This document shows positions 34,440-45,800 of a stretch of DNA of 64,000 nucleotides, one piece after another. Position numbers and translations under genes: made by a program. Every line of letters begins with the position of its first letter. Position 1 is the stretch's first letter. The notes below the pieces were generated by a model. The model searched no databases. It saw only the letters and a program-made list of their open reading frames with translations, and was not told where the DNA came from. The stretch spans positions 1,649,434 to 1,713,433 of the forward strand of contig ML680053.1 in NCBI GenBank assembly GCA_007922225.1. Reading direction: 5' to 3'. The stretch is from Emydura subglobosa. Lineage: Eukaryota; Chordata; Testudines; Chelidae.

Positions 34440-35024
34440 GCATCATGCTTCCAGCTGCTTCCCTCTTGGAAGGTCGCCTTCCTGGTGGTGATCACTTTGG
34501 CTAGAAAGGACTCTAAGATCAAAACCCTTACGTCGGAACCTGCTTATATGGTGTTCTTCAAGGACAAGCTCCGGTTGCGCCCCCATCCAGCTTTCCTATC
34601 AAAGGTGGTGTCATAGTTCCACAACAACCAAGACATCTTTCTTTCGGTCTTCTTCTGTAAATCTCATAAGTCCGCTGAAGAATGTTGGTTTCATGCGTTG
34701 GATGTTAGGTGGGCCCTCACCTTTTACATTGAGAAGACTAAGCCCTTCCACAAATCCACGCAACTCTTTGTGGTGATAGTGGAAAGGATTAGAGGGCTTT
34801 CTGTGTCATCCCAAAAAATCTTGTCCTGGATAACAACCTGTATTCAGGATTGCTGTGAGCTGGCGAATGTCCCGCCTCTGACCACTGTGACCGCCCATCC
34901 CACAAGAGCCCAGGCTTCGTCAGAAGTGTTCATTGCATACGTATCAATCCAGGACATTTGCAGAGGTCGTTGGTCCTCATACCTTCCCGTCCCACTACGC
35001 TATCATCCAAAAGGCCAGAGATGA
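34440..35024 (+). pseudogene. DIRS tyrosine recombinase remnant
   Basis: LVVITLARKDSKIKTLT (about 34485-34535) corresponds to the start of the catalytic domain, and LDVRWALTFYIEKTKPF (34695-34748) to its middle. VTAHPTRAQASS (34887-34922) carries the H-x-x-R box, with H at 34896 and R at 34905. CRGRWSS follows at about 34960, where family members have an (A/G)xW(S)S block before the catalytic tyrosine. The tyrosine region is altered (YLPVPLRYH) and a stop occurs at 34615 (VVS*FHN). The enzyme would have inserted the circular DNA copy; this one is inactive. Confidence 0.75.
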
Positions 35025-35274
35025 TGCCAGTTTTGGGAGAGTAGTGTTGCAGTCAGCACATCCATGAACTCCAACCCTGCATCCAGGGGTACTGCTTGAG
35101 AGTCACTTAGAATGGAATGGACATGAGCAAGCACTTAAAGAAGAAAAAACGGTTGCTAACCTTCTGTAACTGTTGTTCTTTGAGATGTGTTGTTCATGTC
35201 CATTACATGACCTACCCTCTTACTCCTCTCTCGGAGTTAACCACCAAGAAGGAACTGAGAAAGTGAGGTGTCAG

Positions 35275-35412
35275 CAGGGCCCCGATACTGGCACATAAGC
35301 GTGACTCCAGAGAGTGCTAGAGCCGGCCCTACGGATACCACTAAGAGAAAGATCTCCGGCAACAGTGCACGCAGTATGCACACACCTAGCATGGAATGAA
35401 CATGAGAAACAC
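35275..35412. repeat. DIRS right inverted terminal repeat
   Basis: Inverse partner of 32762-32905. The adjacent 35098-35200 repeats part of it ('tggaatggacatgag' there, 'tggaatgaacatgag' here) in the same orientation. Confidence 0.8.
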
Positions 35413-35570
35413 ATCTTAAAGAACAACAGTTACGAAAGGTTAATAACCGTTCTTTCTCCTCTGTTCCTGCACTGGAACAGTTCCATCCCTGATTCCATTG
35501 TATTTTGCCACATTCTATTTGTACCAACTAACATGCTGCTTCCTACATTTAGATCCTAGTTCCCAGTGTG

Positions 35571-35603
35571 GCTCTCTTTCTCTCTCTCTCTTTCTCTCTC
35601 TCC
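35571..35603. repeat. (CT)n pyrimidine microsatellite
   Basis: Interrupted ctctctt/tctctc run. Confidence 0.9.
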
Positions 35604-35754
35604 TAGTGCTTCATCTGTGGGTTATCAACTGTTTGTATTCTAAAGATATAAAATCTTTAATCCAGACACCATGTCTTCTCCATATGCAATACCTTTCTGG
35701 TTAGTTGGGGTGGAAAGGTAATGAGGAATTTGAAACAATATAGGAAAGAGACTA

Positions 35755-36750
35755 TTTCATAGACTCATAGAAGATTAGGATTGGAAGGGATCTCAGGAGG
35801 TCATCTAGTCCAACCTCCTGTTCAAAGCAGGACCAACCCCAACTAAATTATCCCATCCAGGGCTTTGTCAAGCTACACCTAAAAAACCTCTAAGGATGGA
35901 GATTCCACTATCTCCCTAGGTAACCCCTTCCAGTGCTTCACCACCCTCCTAGGGAAAAAGTTTTTCCTAATATCCAACCTAGACCTCCTCCATGGTAACT
36001 TGACACCATTGCTCCTTGTTCTGTCATCTGCTACCACTGAAAACAGCCTAGCTCCATCCTCCCTGGAACTCCTTTCAGGGTATGTCTACACTGACGGCGG
36101 CAAAGTTGCCGCCATCAGATTGACCTTTCTGGATCGATTGAACAGTCAGTGAAGACCCGCTCAATTGATCCAGAAGTCGACTCTGTAAAACTACCCGTCG
36201 GCACAGTGCAGTGAAGACGTCACTCAGAAGGGAAGCACAGCAGTCGACGGGAGTTATGCAAGCTACTCTGTGTAGCTTGCGTAACTCCTGTCGACTGCCA
36301 CCGAATCGCCAGGTAAGTGTAGACCAGGACTCAGGTCGTTGGAGGCTGCTATCAAATCCCCCCTCACTCTTCTCTTCTGCAGACTAAACAAGCCCAGTTC
36401 CCTCAGCCTCTCCTCATAAGTCTTGTGCCCCAGCACCCTAATCATTTTCGTTGCCCTCTGCTGGACTCTCTCCAATTTGTCCACATCCTTCCTGAAGCAG
36501 GGAGCCCAAAACTGGGCACAATACTCCAAATGTGGTCTTACCAGTGCCGAATAGAGAGGAATAATCACTTCCCTCGATCTGCTAGCAATGCACCTACTAA
36601 TGCAGCCCAATATGCCGTTAGCCTTCTTGGCAATAAGGGCACACTGTTGACTCAGATCCAGGTTCTTGTCCACCGTAACGCCCAGGTCCTTCTTTGTAGA
36701 ACTGTTGCTTAGCCAGCCGGTCCCCAGTCTGTAGCAGTCCATGGGATTCT
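35755..36750 (-). mobile_element. CR1 LINE 3' part, reverse, split by a MITE
   Basis: The tail starts 'catagactcatagaagatta', with 'ggtcatctagtccaacctcc' as in the young CR1's inverse (42660-42730). The body occupies 35755-36077 and 36334-36750. The minus-strand frame (36742-36334) reads [80 protein letters not shown], the CR1 ORF2 region after the polymerase. It is long and open, so this copy is moderately young. A Harbinger MITE interrupts it within that domain. Confidence 0.92.
36078..36330. mobile_element. PIF/Harbinger MITE, 253 bp, exact TCA TSD
   Basis: Left end 'gggtatgtctacact', right end 'agtgtagaccaggac'. TCA lies directly outside both ends (36075-36077 and 36331-36333). Removing the element and one TCA restores an uninterrupted CR1 reading, which proves the borders. 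Confidence 0.92.
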
Positions 36751-36959
36751 TCCGTCCTATTGTTGTATGTCTTCAGATTTCTGTAATAATAATAAAGTGG
36801 CCATTTCCCTAATGTTCTGAATGCTTGTGAGACAAATTTATATAAAATATTTATAATTTAATATATAATATATATATTTGATAAAACAGAGTTCTTAATA
36901 TCAGCCCTGCACACCAAAAAACAAAAAAGCCCACCCCACTATCATCCTGCCATTCACTC

Positions 36960-37555
36960 AGGCCTGTAACCTGAGCAATATCTTTGACTTGGACACTTCT
37001 CTGGATCCTCACATCCAGGCTATGTCGAAGTCCTATAAATTCTTTCTGGCTAACATATGTAAGACACTGCCTTTCCTGTTCATCCACATGGCTAAAACTC
37101 TCGTCCTGTCTCCCTCATCGCACATCTCAGTTGCTGCAAGATCCTTTTCTCTTGCTTTGACAACTGCAGTCTTCCCCTGCTCGTATCCATTCAGAATGCT
37201 GCTGAAAGATGATTCTCCTAGCCCGTTGCTTTGAGCATGTCACCCCTCCATGTACATCCCTTCATTGGCTCCCTTTTCTTTATGACATCAAACAAAAGCT
37301 ACTTGTCTTCACTTGCAAGGCCTTTCATGGTGTATCTCCACTCTCCCTTTCATCTCTCATTCACTATCAGTGTCAATTCCTGCCTCTGATTGGCCCATGA
37401 TGCCAACCTTTTTCGCCCATTTGTTCAATTTTCAAACAGGCCCTTTTGTACTTTCTCCCGCGATGTGTCTTTGTTCTGTGTTTATGCAGCGCCTAGCACA
37501 ACCTCATTCATGAATAGGGCTCCGAGGTGCTGCAATAATATCAATAATAAATAAC
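36960..37555 (+). mobile_element. L2-like LINE 3' fragment
   Basis: Broken frames give LTWTLLWILTSRLC-like residues and then ARCFEHVTPPCTSLHWLPF...KLLVFTCKAFHGVSPL (37217-37345). This matches the post-polymerase block of L2-clade LINEs (pattern H.TP....LHWLP......K.L...YKA.HG..P). It ends with the tail 'cagcgcctagcacaa', 'ggctccgaggtgctg' and aataaataac. Old and full of indels. Confidence 0.75.
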
Positions 37556-37639
37556 AATGATAACTCAGCCCTTCAGTAAACATACAAGCACAAAGTTCTC
37601 CCCTTCCACTCAGTGCTCAAATCCGCAACAGTCTACACA

Positions 37640-38020
37640 AATAAACACACTTCACAGTATGCGCTGAAGGCCATCAGCTCAAGGCTGTTTTGGACCAGTT
37701 GAGAAGCTTGATTCAGAGCTGAGATCTCTTCAGTGGGAGAACACTGAATGACCAGCCCCCTCTCTCTCTCAAATTGAGAAGGGATCCAGCTTGAGTGCCT
37801 CCTGTGAGCCAAGCTGTGGCAGCATGACAAAAAAGAGAGGTAGTCTCTCAAATAGGAAGTTCCCAAGTCACTTAGGATTTATAGGTCAAAACCAGCATCT
37901 TAAATTCCATCTGGGAATCAGCAGGCAGCTAGTGTGAATCCCAGAGCACAGTGTGAGGGGCTGCTATCAGGAAAGCACTACTTAATAAGCAGGCTTCTGC
38001 AATCTGCACCAGTTTGACTG
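37640..38020. repeat. Unclassified interspersed repeat
   Basis: 'taggtcaaaaccagcatctt' and 'cagcaggcagctagtgtgaa' are phrases I associate with a dispersed reptile repeat, but I cannot name its class and see no terminal structure. Confidence 0.35.
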
Positions 38021-39289
38021 GCTGCTTTCTGCTGCCCAGAGACATTGCTTTAACGTTCTGCATGTTTGTCTTTCATTACCAAATGGTGCTTTAGATTAAG
38101 TTGTTTATGACTTTTGCTAAGATTCCAAAAAGGAACACACTGTACTTCTGGCCCTCATTAAAACCGTCAATGAGGAAAATTGCTAGTTTATGCAGGATGA
38201 TAACAGCCTAATCCTCTGTTTTTGATAAATAGGAAAGTGCTTTCAGTCTTAAAAGGACAAGCACAGCAGATTCCCATTCCCTTGCTTTGGATGATTAACC
38301 ATGAATGACTTCCACAGTTCTTGGGTTTCAGAGGTGAAAGAATATTTCGGTATGAAAAGAAATCTTGAGTTGTCACCCCTTGGTTTAAAGGTGATGTGGA
38401 CTGAGACCATAATTAGGGATAGATGGGAGTGTTGCAATAGCTTGATAGATTCAAAATAGATGATAAATGGGTGCAGTGCGTACTGCATGGTAAACTTCTG
38501 TCCCTTCCTTCCTTTTTCAAATAACTTTGTTGATATGACAAATTTGAACAAACAGAGTAGCAGTGGAAAAATAGATTTTGTTTCATGTTTACAGTTCATA
38601 TCTAGTCTGGTGGCAAGATGCAATATATTCCCCAGCTGTTTTTCCTAAAGAAATTTTAATTTCTTTGGCATCTTGAGACATAAAACCTTGAGAAAAAAAT
38701 CTCTAATGTTCTTGTATTTTGTACACAAAAGAGCAGAATGCCTCCCTGTGACCATTTCACTCTTACATGGTTTGCAAAGCCGAGGCTCATTTTGGTTTGC
38801 AATTTTATTTGTCTGCTAGCTTCTCTGTCCAAAGTCTATATCTGGTGATGAACTCATGGGTTTTGAGGTGTTGGAAGATAATCTGGTAGAGTACAGTTTC
38901 ATTTTGGAATCTATAATGATGTAACGTGCATGGTTTGTAGTAGCAGAGCTAAGATTTTGTGATGGGGTGAGTGGGACCAGTAAGTGAACCAGTATGCAAA
39001 CTAATATACAAATTTTCTTTTACATTCAGTTAAAAACAAAACCAGTGAATTTCACACTTTTTGATGGTTCCAAAAACTTGGAGACCTTTCAAAGGACTAA
39101 GGATCTCTGTGGGTGATCATTTTATAGCATGCTGGCAAGCTACAAAGGTTCTAGTCTGAAACAAAAATCCACAAGGGCACCAAAGCTAAATTTTGTCTGG
39201 GGAGAAAGCCCCTCTTTATAAAATACAGTTTAATTGTTAGAGAAAATAGTGGAATTAAAGCACTTTATCCCAATCAAAATTAACTTGCT
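38021..39289. other. Intronic DNA, no gene seen
   Basis: No repeat recognised. The 124-codon minus-strand frame at 38249-38623 has no domain. Confidence 0.45.
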
Positions 39290-39419
39290 CTACAGAGATT
39301 ATGAAAACTTAAACAAAAAAACGTAAAGGCTAGGAACATGACTTTTAAAATATTTTCCACATGGAAACCGTGGAAGATATCTCTGAAGATCCAGCTAGTC
39401 CAGGAAATGGAGAGATGTA

Positions 39420-39790
39420 TTGGACACACCTGTGGATGGCTGCCCTGCCCAAGCTGTAAGAAAATCAAGCTTGTCCACAAAGAGATTTCCAACAGATTAA
39501 GGAAGACAAACCATCCTTGTTGGGGATTCTATACTAAGGGAATCTAAAGAACATTCTGCAAGGGACAGACAGACAACTGGATGGGTATGTTTTCGCAGAG
39601 CCAAGACACGGGGCATCGCTCTAAGACTGGATAGGCCTCTGAAGTCGATAGGCTAGATTTCTCTGGTGATGGTTCACATTGGAACTAATGGCAAGGTGTC
39701 TCAGTATATCTTGCAGATAACAGATGACTTCAGGGTGATCTTCTGGGAGATGCTTCCTGTCCCATGAGCTAAGGAAGGCAGAAGATTCTG
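39420..39790 (+). pseudogene. CR1 ORF1 relic (zinc and SGNH-esterase blocks)
   Basis: 39427-39477 reads GHTCGWLPCPSCKKIKL, a Cys-rich zinc-type motif followed by basic, helix-prone residues. In another frame GDSILRES begins at 39522, which is the GDS nucleophile block of SGNH hydrolases. In that same frame VMVHIGTNGK lies at 39666-39695, the GxND-type block III, and VIFWEMLPVP follows. A stop (tag, 39654-39656) and a tga after LPVP disable it. CR1-clade ORF1 proteins are known to carry PHD/zinc and esterase domains, and order and spacing agree. Confidence 0.75.
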
Positions 39791-39854
39791 GAAATGAATC
39801 TGTGGATAGCTAAGTTGCATAGGGTGCAGCAGGGGAGGCCTCCCGATTCATATT

Positions 39855-41036
39855 GTGAAAGTAGGCCAATCGGCTACTTATCTCAAGTGCCTGTACACAA
39901 ATGCAAGAAGCCTGGGAAACAAGCAGGAGGAACTGGAAGTCCTGGCACAGTCAAGAAACTACGACATGATTGGAATAACTGAGACTTGGTGGAATAACTC
40001 TCACGATTGGAGCACTGTCATGGATGGGTATAAACTGTTCAGGAAGGACAGGCAGGGGCGAAAGGGGGGAGGAGTTGCACTGTATGTAAGAGAGCACTAT
40101 GACTGCTATGAGCTCCAGTATGAAACTGGAGATAAGTCAGTTGAGTGTCTCTGGGTTAAGCTTAGAAGCAAGAACAATAAGTGTGATGTCGTGGTGGGTG
40201 TCTGTTACAGACCACCAGACCAGGAGGATGAGGTAGATGAGGCTTTCTTTACTCAACTAGGGAAAGTTTCCAGTTCACAGGACCTGATTCTCATAGGAGA
40301 CTTCAATCACCCTGACATCTGCTGGAAGAGCAATACAGCAGAGCACAAACAATCCAGGAAGTTTTTGGAGAGTGTCGCTGACAATTTCCTGGTGCAAGTG
40401 CTGGAGCAACCAACTAGGGGCCGTGCTTCTCTTGACCTGTTGCTCACAAACAGGGAAGATTTGGTAGGGGAAGTAGAAGTGAGTGGCAACCTAGGCAGCA
40501 GTGACCATGAGATGGTCGAGTTCAGGATCCTGACAAAAGGAAGAAAGGAGAACAGCAGGATACGGACCATGGACTTCAGAAAAGCGGACTTTGACTCCCT
40601 CAGGGAACTGATGGGCAGGATTCCCTGGGAGGCTAATATGAGGGGGAAAGGAATCCAAGGGAGCTGGCTGTATTTTAAAGAGACCTTATTGAGGGCACAG
40701 GAGCAAACCATCCCGATGTGCAGAAAGAATAGCAAATATGGTAGGCATCCAGCTTGGCTTAACAAAGATGTCCTTGGCGAAATTAAACGCAAAAAAGAAG
40801 CTTACAAGAAGTGGAAGCTTGGTCAGATGACTAGGGAGGATTATAAAAACACTGCTCGAACATGCAGAAATGAAATCAGGAAGGCCAAAGCACAGTTGGA
40901 GTTGCAGCTAGCAAGGGACGTGAAGGAGAACAAGAAGGGTTTCTACAGGCATGTTGCCAACAAGAGGAAGATTCGGGAAAGTGTGGGCCCCTTAGAGAAT
41001 GAGGGAGGCAACCTAGTGACGGAGGATGTGGGGTAA
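39855..41036 (+). pseudogene. CR1 ORF2 part 1: APE endonuclease
   Basis: A 393-codon open stretch. Apurinic-like endonuclease residues are all in place: N16 (TNARSL), E43 (ITETWW), Y118 (CYRPP), D149 and N151 (IGDFNHPD), and D217-H218 (SSDHEMVEF). The C-terminal third is lysine- and arginine-rich and leads into the reverse transcriptase. The enzyme nicks target DNA to prime reverse transcription. The ATG at 39855 is just the first in the open stretch. A single-base indel near 41028-41037 ends the frame at TEDVG, and the continuation is at 41026. Confidence 0.92.
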
Positions 41037-41949
41037 ATCTGAGGTACTCAATGCCTTTTTTGCCTCTGTCTTCACAGGCAAGATCAGCTCCCAGACTGCT
41101 GTACTGGGTGGCACAGAATGGGAAGGAGGCGAACATCCCGCAGTGCTGAAGGAACGGGTCCAAGACTATTTAGAAGGCTTAGACATACACAAGTCCATGG
41201 GGCCGGATGCAATGCACCCGAGGGTGCTGAGGGAGTTGGCTGAGGTGATTTCAGAGCCATTAGCTATTATCTTTGAAAGCTCGTGGGAACAGGGGGAGGT
41301 CCCTGAGGACTGGAAAAAAGCAAATATAGTGCCCATCTTCAAAAAAGGGAGGAAAGAGGATCCAGGGAACTACAGACTGGTCAGCCTCACCTCAATCCCT
41401 GGAAAAATCATGGAGCAGGTCCTTAAGGAATCCATTTTAAGGCACTTGGAAGAGAGGAAGGTGATCAGGAAAAGTCAACACGGATTCACCAAGGGAAAGT
41501 CATGCCTGACCAACCTGATTGCTTTCTATGAGGAGGTGACTGGCTCTGTGGATGTAGGGAAGGTGGTGGATGTGATATACCTTGACTTTAGCAAAGCTTT
41601 TGATACTGTCTCTCACAGTATTCTTATCAGCAAGTTAAAGAAGTATGGGTTGGATGAATGGACTATAAAATGGATAGAGAACTGGCTAGAGCATAGGGCT
41701 CAACGAGTAGTGATCAATGGCTCCATATCTAGCTGGCAACCGGTCACAAGCGGAGCTCCCCAGGGGTTGGTCCTGGGGCTGGTTTTGTTCAACATCTTCA
41801 TTAATGATCTGGAGGATGGGGTACATTGCACCCTCAGCAAGTTTGCGGACGACACTAACCTGGGGGAAGTGGTAGATACCCTGGAAGGTAGGGATAGGAT
41901 ACAGGATATAGGATATACAAACTGGAGGATTGGGCCAAAAGAAATCTAA
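41026..41949 (+). pseudogene. CR1 ORF2 part 2: reverse transcriptase
   Basis: A 307-codon stretch. It contains [21 protein letters not shown] (fingers), [23 protein letters not shown], motif [15 protein letters not shown] (D187), a motif B variant [10 protein letters not shown] in place of [19 protein letters not shown], and motif [10 protein letters not shown] (D275-D276). Both catalytic aspartate blocks are intact. A second indel near 41900-41918 shifts the frame: the true continuation, [14 protein letters not shown], starts at 41919 in the frame of part 3. The motif B substitutions are probably disabling or weakening. Confidence 0.93.
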
Positions 41950-42647
41950 TGAGGTTCAACAAAGAAAAGTGCAGAGTCCTCCACTTAGGAAGGAAGAATC
42001 CCATGCACAGCTATAGACTGGGGACCGACGAGCTAGGCAGCAGCTCTGCAGAAAAGGACCTGAGGGTAACAGTGGATAAAAAGCTGGATATGAGTCAGCA
42101 GTGTGCCCTGGTTGTCAAGAAAGCTAATAGCATATTGGGCTGCATTAGGAGGGGCATTGCCAGCAGGTCACGGGAAGTGATTATTCCCCTCTATTCGGCA
42201 TTGGTGAGGCTGCATTTAGAATATTGTGTCCAGTTTTGGGCCCCCCACTACAAAAAGGATGTGGACAAGTTGGAGAGAGTCCAGCGGAGGGCAACAAAAA
42301 TGATTAGGGGGCTGGAGCACAAGACTTATGAGGAGAGGCTGAGGGAACTGGGCTTGTTTAGTCTGCAAAAGAGAAGAATGAGGGGGGATTTGATATTGGC
42401 CTTTAACTACCTGAAAGGTGGTTCCAGGGAGGATGGGTCTAGGCTGTTCTCGGTGGTGGCAGATGACAGAACAAGGAGCAACGGTCTCAAGTTGCAGGGC
42501 GGGAGGTCTAGGTTGGACATTAGGAAAAAGTTTTTCACTAGGAGGGTGGTGAAGCACTGGAATGGGTTACCTAGGGAGGTGGTGGAATCTCCATCCTTAG
42601 AGGTTTTTAAGCTGAGGCTTGACAAAGCCCTGGCTGGGATGATATAG
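41919..42647 (+). pseudogene. CR1 ORF2 part 3: C-terminal domain
   Basis: Continues as [89 protein letters not shown] and [19 protein letters not shown], ending at a stop at 42645-42647. This is the thumb and C-terminal region of CR1-clade polymerases, complete to the usual end. The reversed copy at 36334-36750 covers the same residues. Confidence 0.92.
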
Positions 42648-42849
42648 CTGAGGTTAGTCCTGCTTTGAGCAGGGGGTTGGACTAGATGACCTCCTGAGGT
42701 CCCTTCCAACTTTAATATTCTATGATTTTGGTTTTGTGGAACATTGGTCTACCTTGTATGGGGATAGGAGTCTATAATTTGGGTGGCCTCCAGCTCTGTA
42801 AAAGGGGAACCAGTCTCCTTGGCTAGAGTAGTCGAAAGGACATTAAATT

Positions 42850-45800
42850 AAAAAACAGAGAGGGTAAAAAGAGGGAAGACATGAGCGCTCACTTAGCACA
42901 AAGTCGAGATGTTGAGAACAAAATAATCAAGGAACAAAAGGACATGAAGAGAAGAAATTCATTAATTGCCTGTACACCAAAGTTAGGAGCCTGGTTAACA
43001 AAGAAGAGGAATTGGAATTTTATGAGCATAAATTAGATCCAGTTGGTATTACTGAAACCTGGTGGGATGATACACACTACTGGAATGTTAAAATCAATGG
43101 TTGTAATCTATTTAGGAAGGATCAAGTGAGCAAAAGGGAAGGAGTGGCCCTCTATGTCAAAAATTGCATTACCTGTTTTGAGTCATGACAACTCTGAAGA
43201 AAATGATCTTGAATGCTAATGGGTCAAAGTCCTAAGAGATAAATAAAGCAGAAGATGGGATATTAGTTGGTGTCTGCTAATGACCTCCAGATCACACTAG
43301 GGAACAGGATGACCGACTTCTTACGCACCTATCTATAATATGTGGAGGAAAAAAGCAGTGTCACCAAAGGGGACTTCAATTTAAGTAATATTCTGTAGGT
43401 CTCATGCTGCCAGTACTAAAACATCCGTGGAATTTCTAAATATTATGAATGACAATTTTCTAATTCAAAAAGTGTTGCATCCAACATGGGGGAATTGTAT
43501 ATTAGACCTTACATTGACACGTAAAGAGAGGAATTGAGCACAGAATTCAGTTAGCGGTAGTGCGGTACAGGTGATCATGAGGTGATCACATTTCAAACGT
43601 GCAAATGGAATAAAGTCCAAACCAGTAATACATATATTTGGTGTTTTAAAAGGACCAATTTCACAAAGAAAAACCAATTGCAAGTCAAATCAGCTGGGAG
43701 GAAGTATCAGGAATCAGGGTCTGCAGCAGAGCCAGTCTCCAGGCAATCTAACAAGTGTAGCTGACCTATAGTAGGCTGCCTGATTGGCTACAGCACCCGT
43801 TTGGTTAAAAGAGCCAGGAGACCATCTCTTAAGCCCAGCAGCTACAGTGTGGCAGCTGCTCATACCATTCACCCATGGCTGCGATAGCTCCTGTGCCTAC
43901 TTGTTCCCAGCCTGGTTCTAGTCCTGCTCCTGCCTTGGCCCCAGCTTTGCCTCACTTCAGGTAACCCATTTCTGAACCTTGACTCTGGTGCCTGGCCTCT
44001 AACTCCAGCTCTATTTCCTGATGACCTACTCCTGCTCTATCCACTAGGCATGAGTGCTGCTCTAACCATTGGGAACAGCCGCCTAACTCCCAGTCACTGC
44101 CAGGAAAAAGTTAATCAGAAAAATGTGAATGATGATTGGGAATTATTTATGAAGACGTTATTAGAGTTCTAGAAAGTCACAACCCCACAATCAAGGAAGA
44201 AACCCATATTGCTCAAAAAAACCCAACCTATGTTAGAGGAAGTGAAGGCAGTGTTTAAAAAAAAAATTAGTAGATAACAAATGGAAGAGGGGAGATATTG
44301 AAAGCAGTGAATATAAATTAGAATTTAGGAGTTTTAGAAAATCTATGAGGGAAGCAAAGGGACATGAAGAGAAATCTATGACCAGCAGCATTAAGGCCAG
44401 TATGGAGTTTAAGTATAAAAGAATCCTAGCAATTGTATTTGTCCATTACTAGATAGAAATGATATGAAGGAAAGACAGAAATGTTCAATAAATATTTCTG
44501 TTCTGTACTTGGAATTAAAAAACCAGATGATATAATCTCATCATATGATAATGATGACATGCTTTCAATTCCACTAACATTTTAGGAGACTCTTAAACTG
44601 CAGCTACTAAAGTTAGACCGTTTTAAATCAGCAGGGCCAGATAACTTACATCCAATAGTTTTAAAAGAGCTGGCTGAGGCACTCACTGAAAATCAACATT
44701 AACGGTCCTGTAAGTCTTGGAGCTCTGGTGAAGTTCCAGAAGGCTGGAAGAAGGCTAATGTTTTGCCAATATTTGAAAAGGGAAACAGGATGACCTGGGT
44801 AATTATAAGCATGTCAGCCGGATACCAATTCCAGTCAAGATAATGGACCAGCTGATGTGGGACTTGATTAATAAAGAATTAAAGGAAGGTAATATAATTC
44901 ATACTAGTCAACATGGGTTTATGAAAAAAGATCCTGTCAACTAATTATCTTTTTTTGGTTGATAAAGGTAATATTTTGATGTAATATACTTAGATTTCTA
45001 TATGGCATTTGACTTGGTATCACATAACATTTTAATTAAAAACATAGAACAATATAAAATTAACATGGCATGCATAAAATGGATTAAAAGATAACAAACT
45101 GCTGGCTAACTGGCTAACTCAAAATGTAATTATAAATGGGAAATTATCATTGAGAAGGTCTGTTTTTATTGGGGTCTTGCAGGGATCGGTTCTTGGCCCT
45201 ACACTATTTACCATTTTTATGAGTGACCTGGAAGAAAACATAACATCATAACTGGTAAACAGGATGAGGGATTTTGTTGTGGGAAGAAGTGACTCTGAAA
45301 AAGATTTGGGGGGTCATGATAGATAATCAGATGAGTTTGATCTCCCACTGCAATGCTGTGATCAAAAGGGCTAATGCGATCCTTAGATATATAAACCGAG
45401 GAATCTGGAGTAAGAGTAAGGAAGTTATTTTCTCTCTTTATTTGGCACTAGGTGATCGCTGCTGGAATACTACATCCAGTTCTTGTGTCCACAGTTCAGG
45501 AAGGATTTTGACAAATTGGAGAGAGTTTAGCAAAGAGCCACAAGAATGGGTAAAGGATTGGAAAATGTGCCTAATAACGATAGACTCAGAAGGTTAAGTG
45601 GTGACTGGATTACAATCCAGAGGGTGTTCTACATGGGGAACAAATATTTGATCGTGGGCTCTTCAGTCTAGAAGACAATGGTTGGAAGTTGAAGCTAGAC
45701 TAAATGAGACTAGAAATAAGGTGTACATTTTTAACAATCACTGACAATTTTAAAATCAAGATTGAATGTTTTTAAAGACGTATGATCCAGTTCGAAAGCA

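Larger units (their letters stand above)
32745..35450 (+). mobile_element. DIRS-like tyrosine-recombinase retrotransposon, internally deleted
   Basis: The element has inverted terminal repeats, a gag-type zinc block, an RNase H tail region and a tyrosine recombinase, in DIRS order. Most of the reverse transcriptase is missing: the frame passes from gag-type sequence (to about 33345) straight into RNase H-like sequence (from about 33395). Frames carry stops. A second copy of the terminal sequence, in the same orientation as the right terminal repeat, lies just inside it (35098-35200), as expected for the internal complementary region of DIRS elements. Confidence 0.8.
39290..42730 (+). mobile_element. 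Near full-length CR1 LINE retrotransposon
   Basis: About 3.4 kb with both CR1 modules: a decayed ORF1 (zinc-type and SGNH-esterase blocks) and a nearly intact ORF2 (APE endonuclease, reverse transcriptase, C-terminal domain). The 3' UTR ends with 'gaggtcccttccaac' and 'attctatgattttg', the diagnostic CR1 terminus. CR1 copies itself by target-primed reverse transcription and leaves mostly 5'-truncated copies, so a copy reaching ORF1 is unusual. Only two indels break ORF2, so it is the youngest CR1 in the window. The 5' border is approximate. Confidence 0.95.

Noticed and set aside
37217..37345. Host gene exon encoding a TP..SLHWLPF-like peptide
   Set aside because: The block is the post-polymerase region of an L2-like LINE and ends in the LINE tail.
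40307..40792. 161-codon minus-strand frame
   Set aside because: Exact shadow of the CR1 endonuclease frame on the plus strand.
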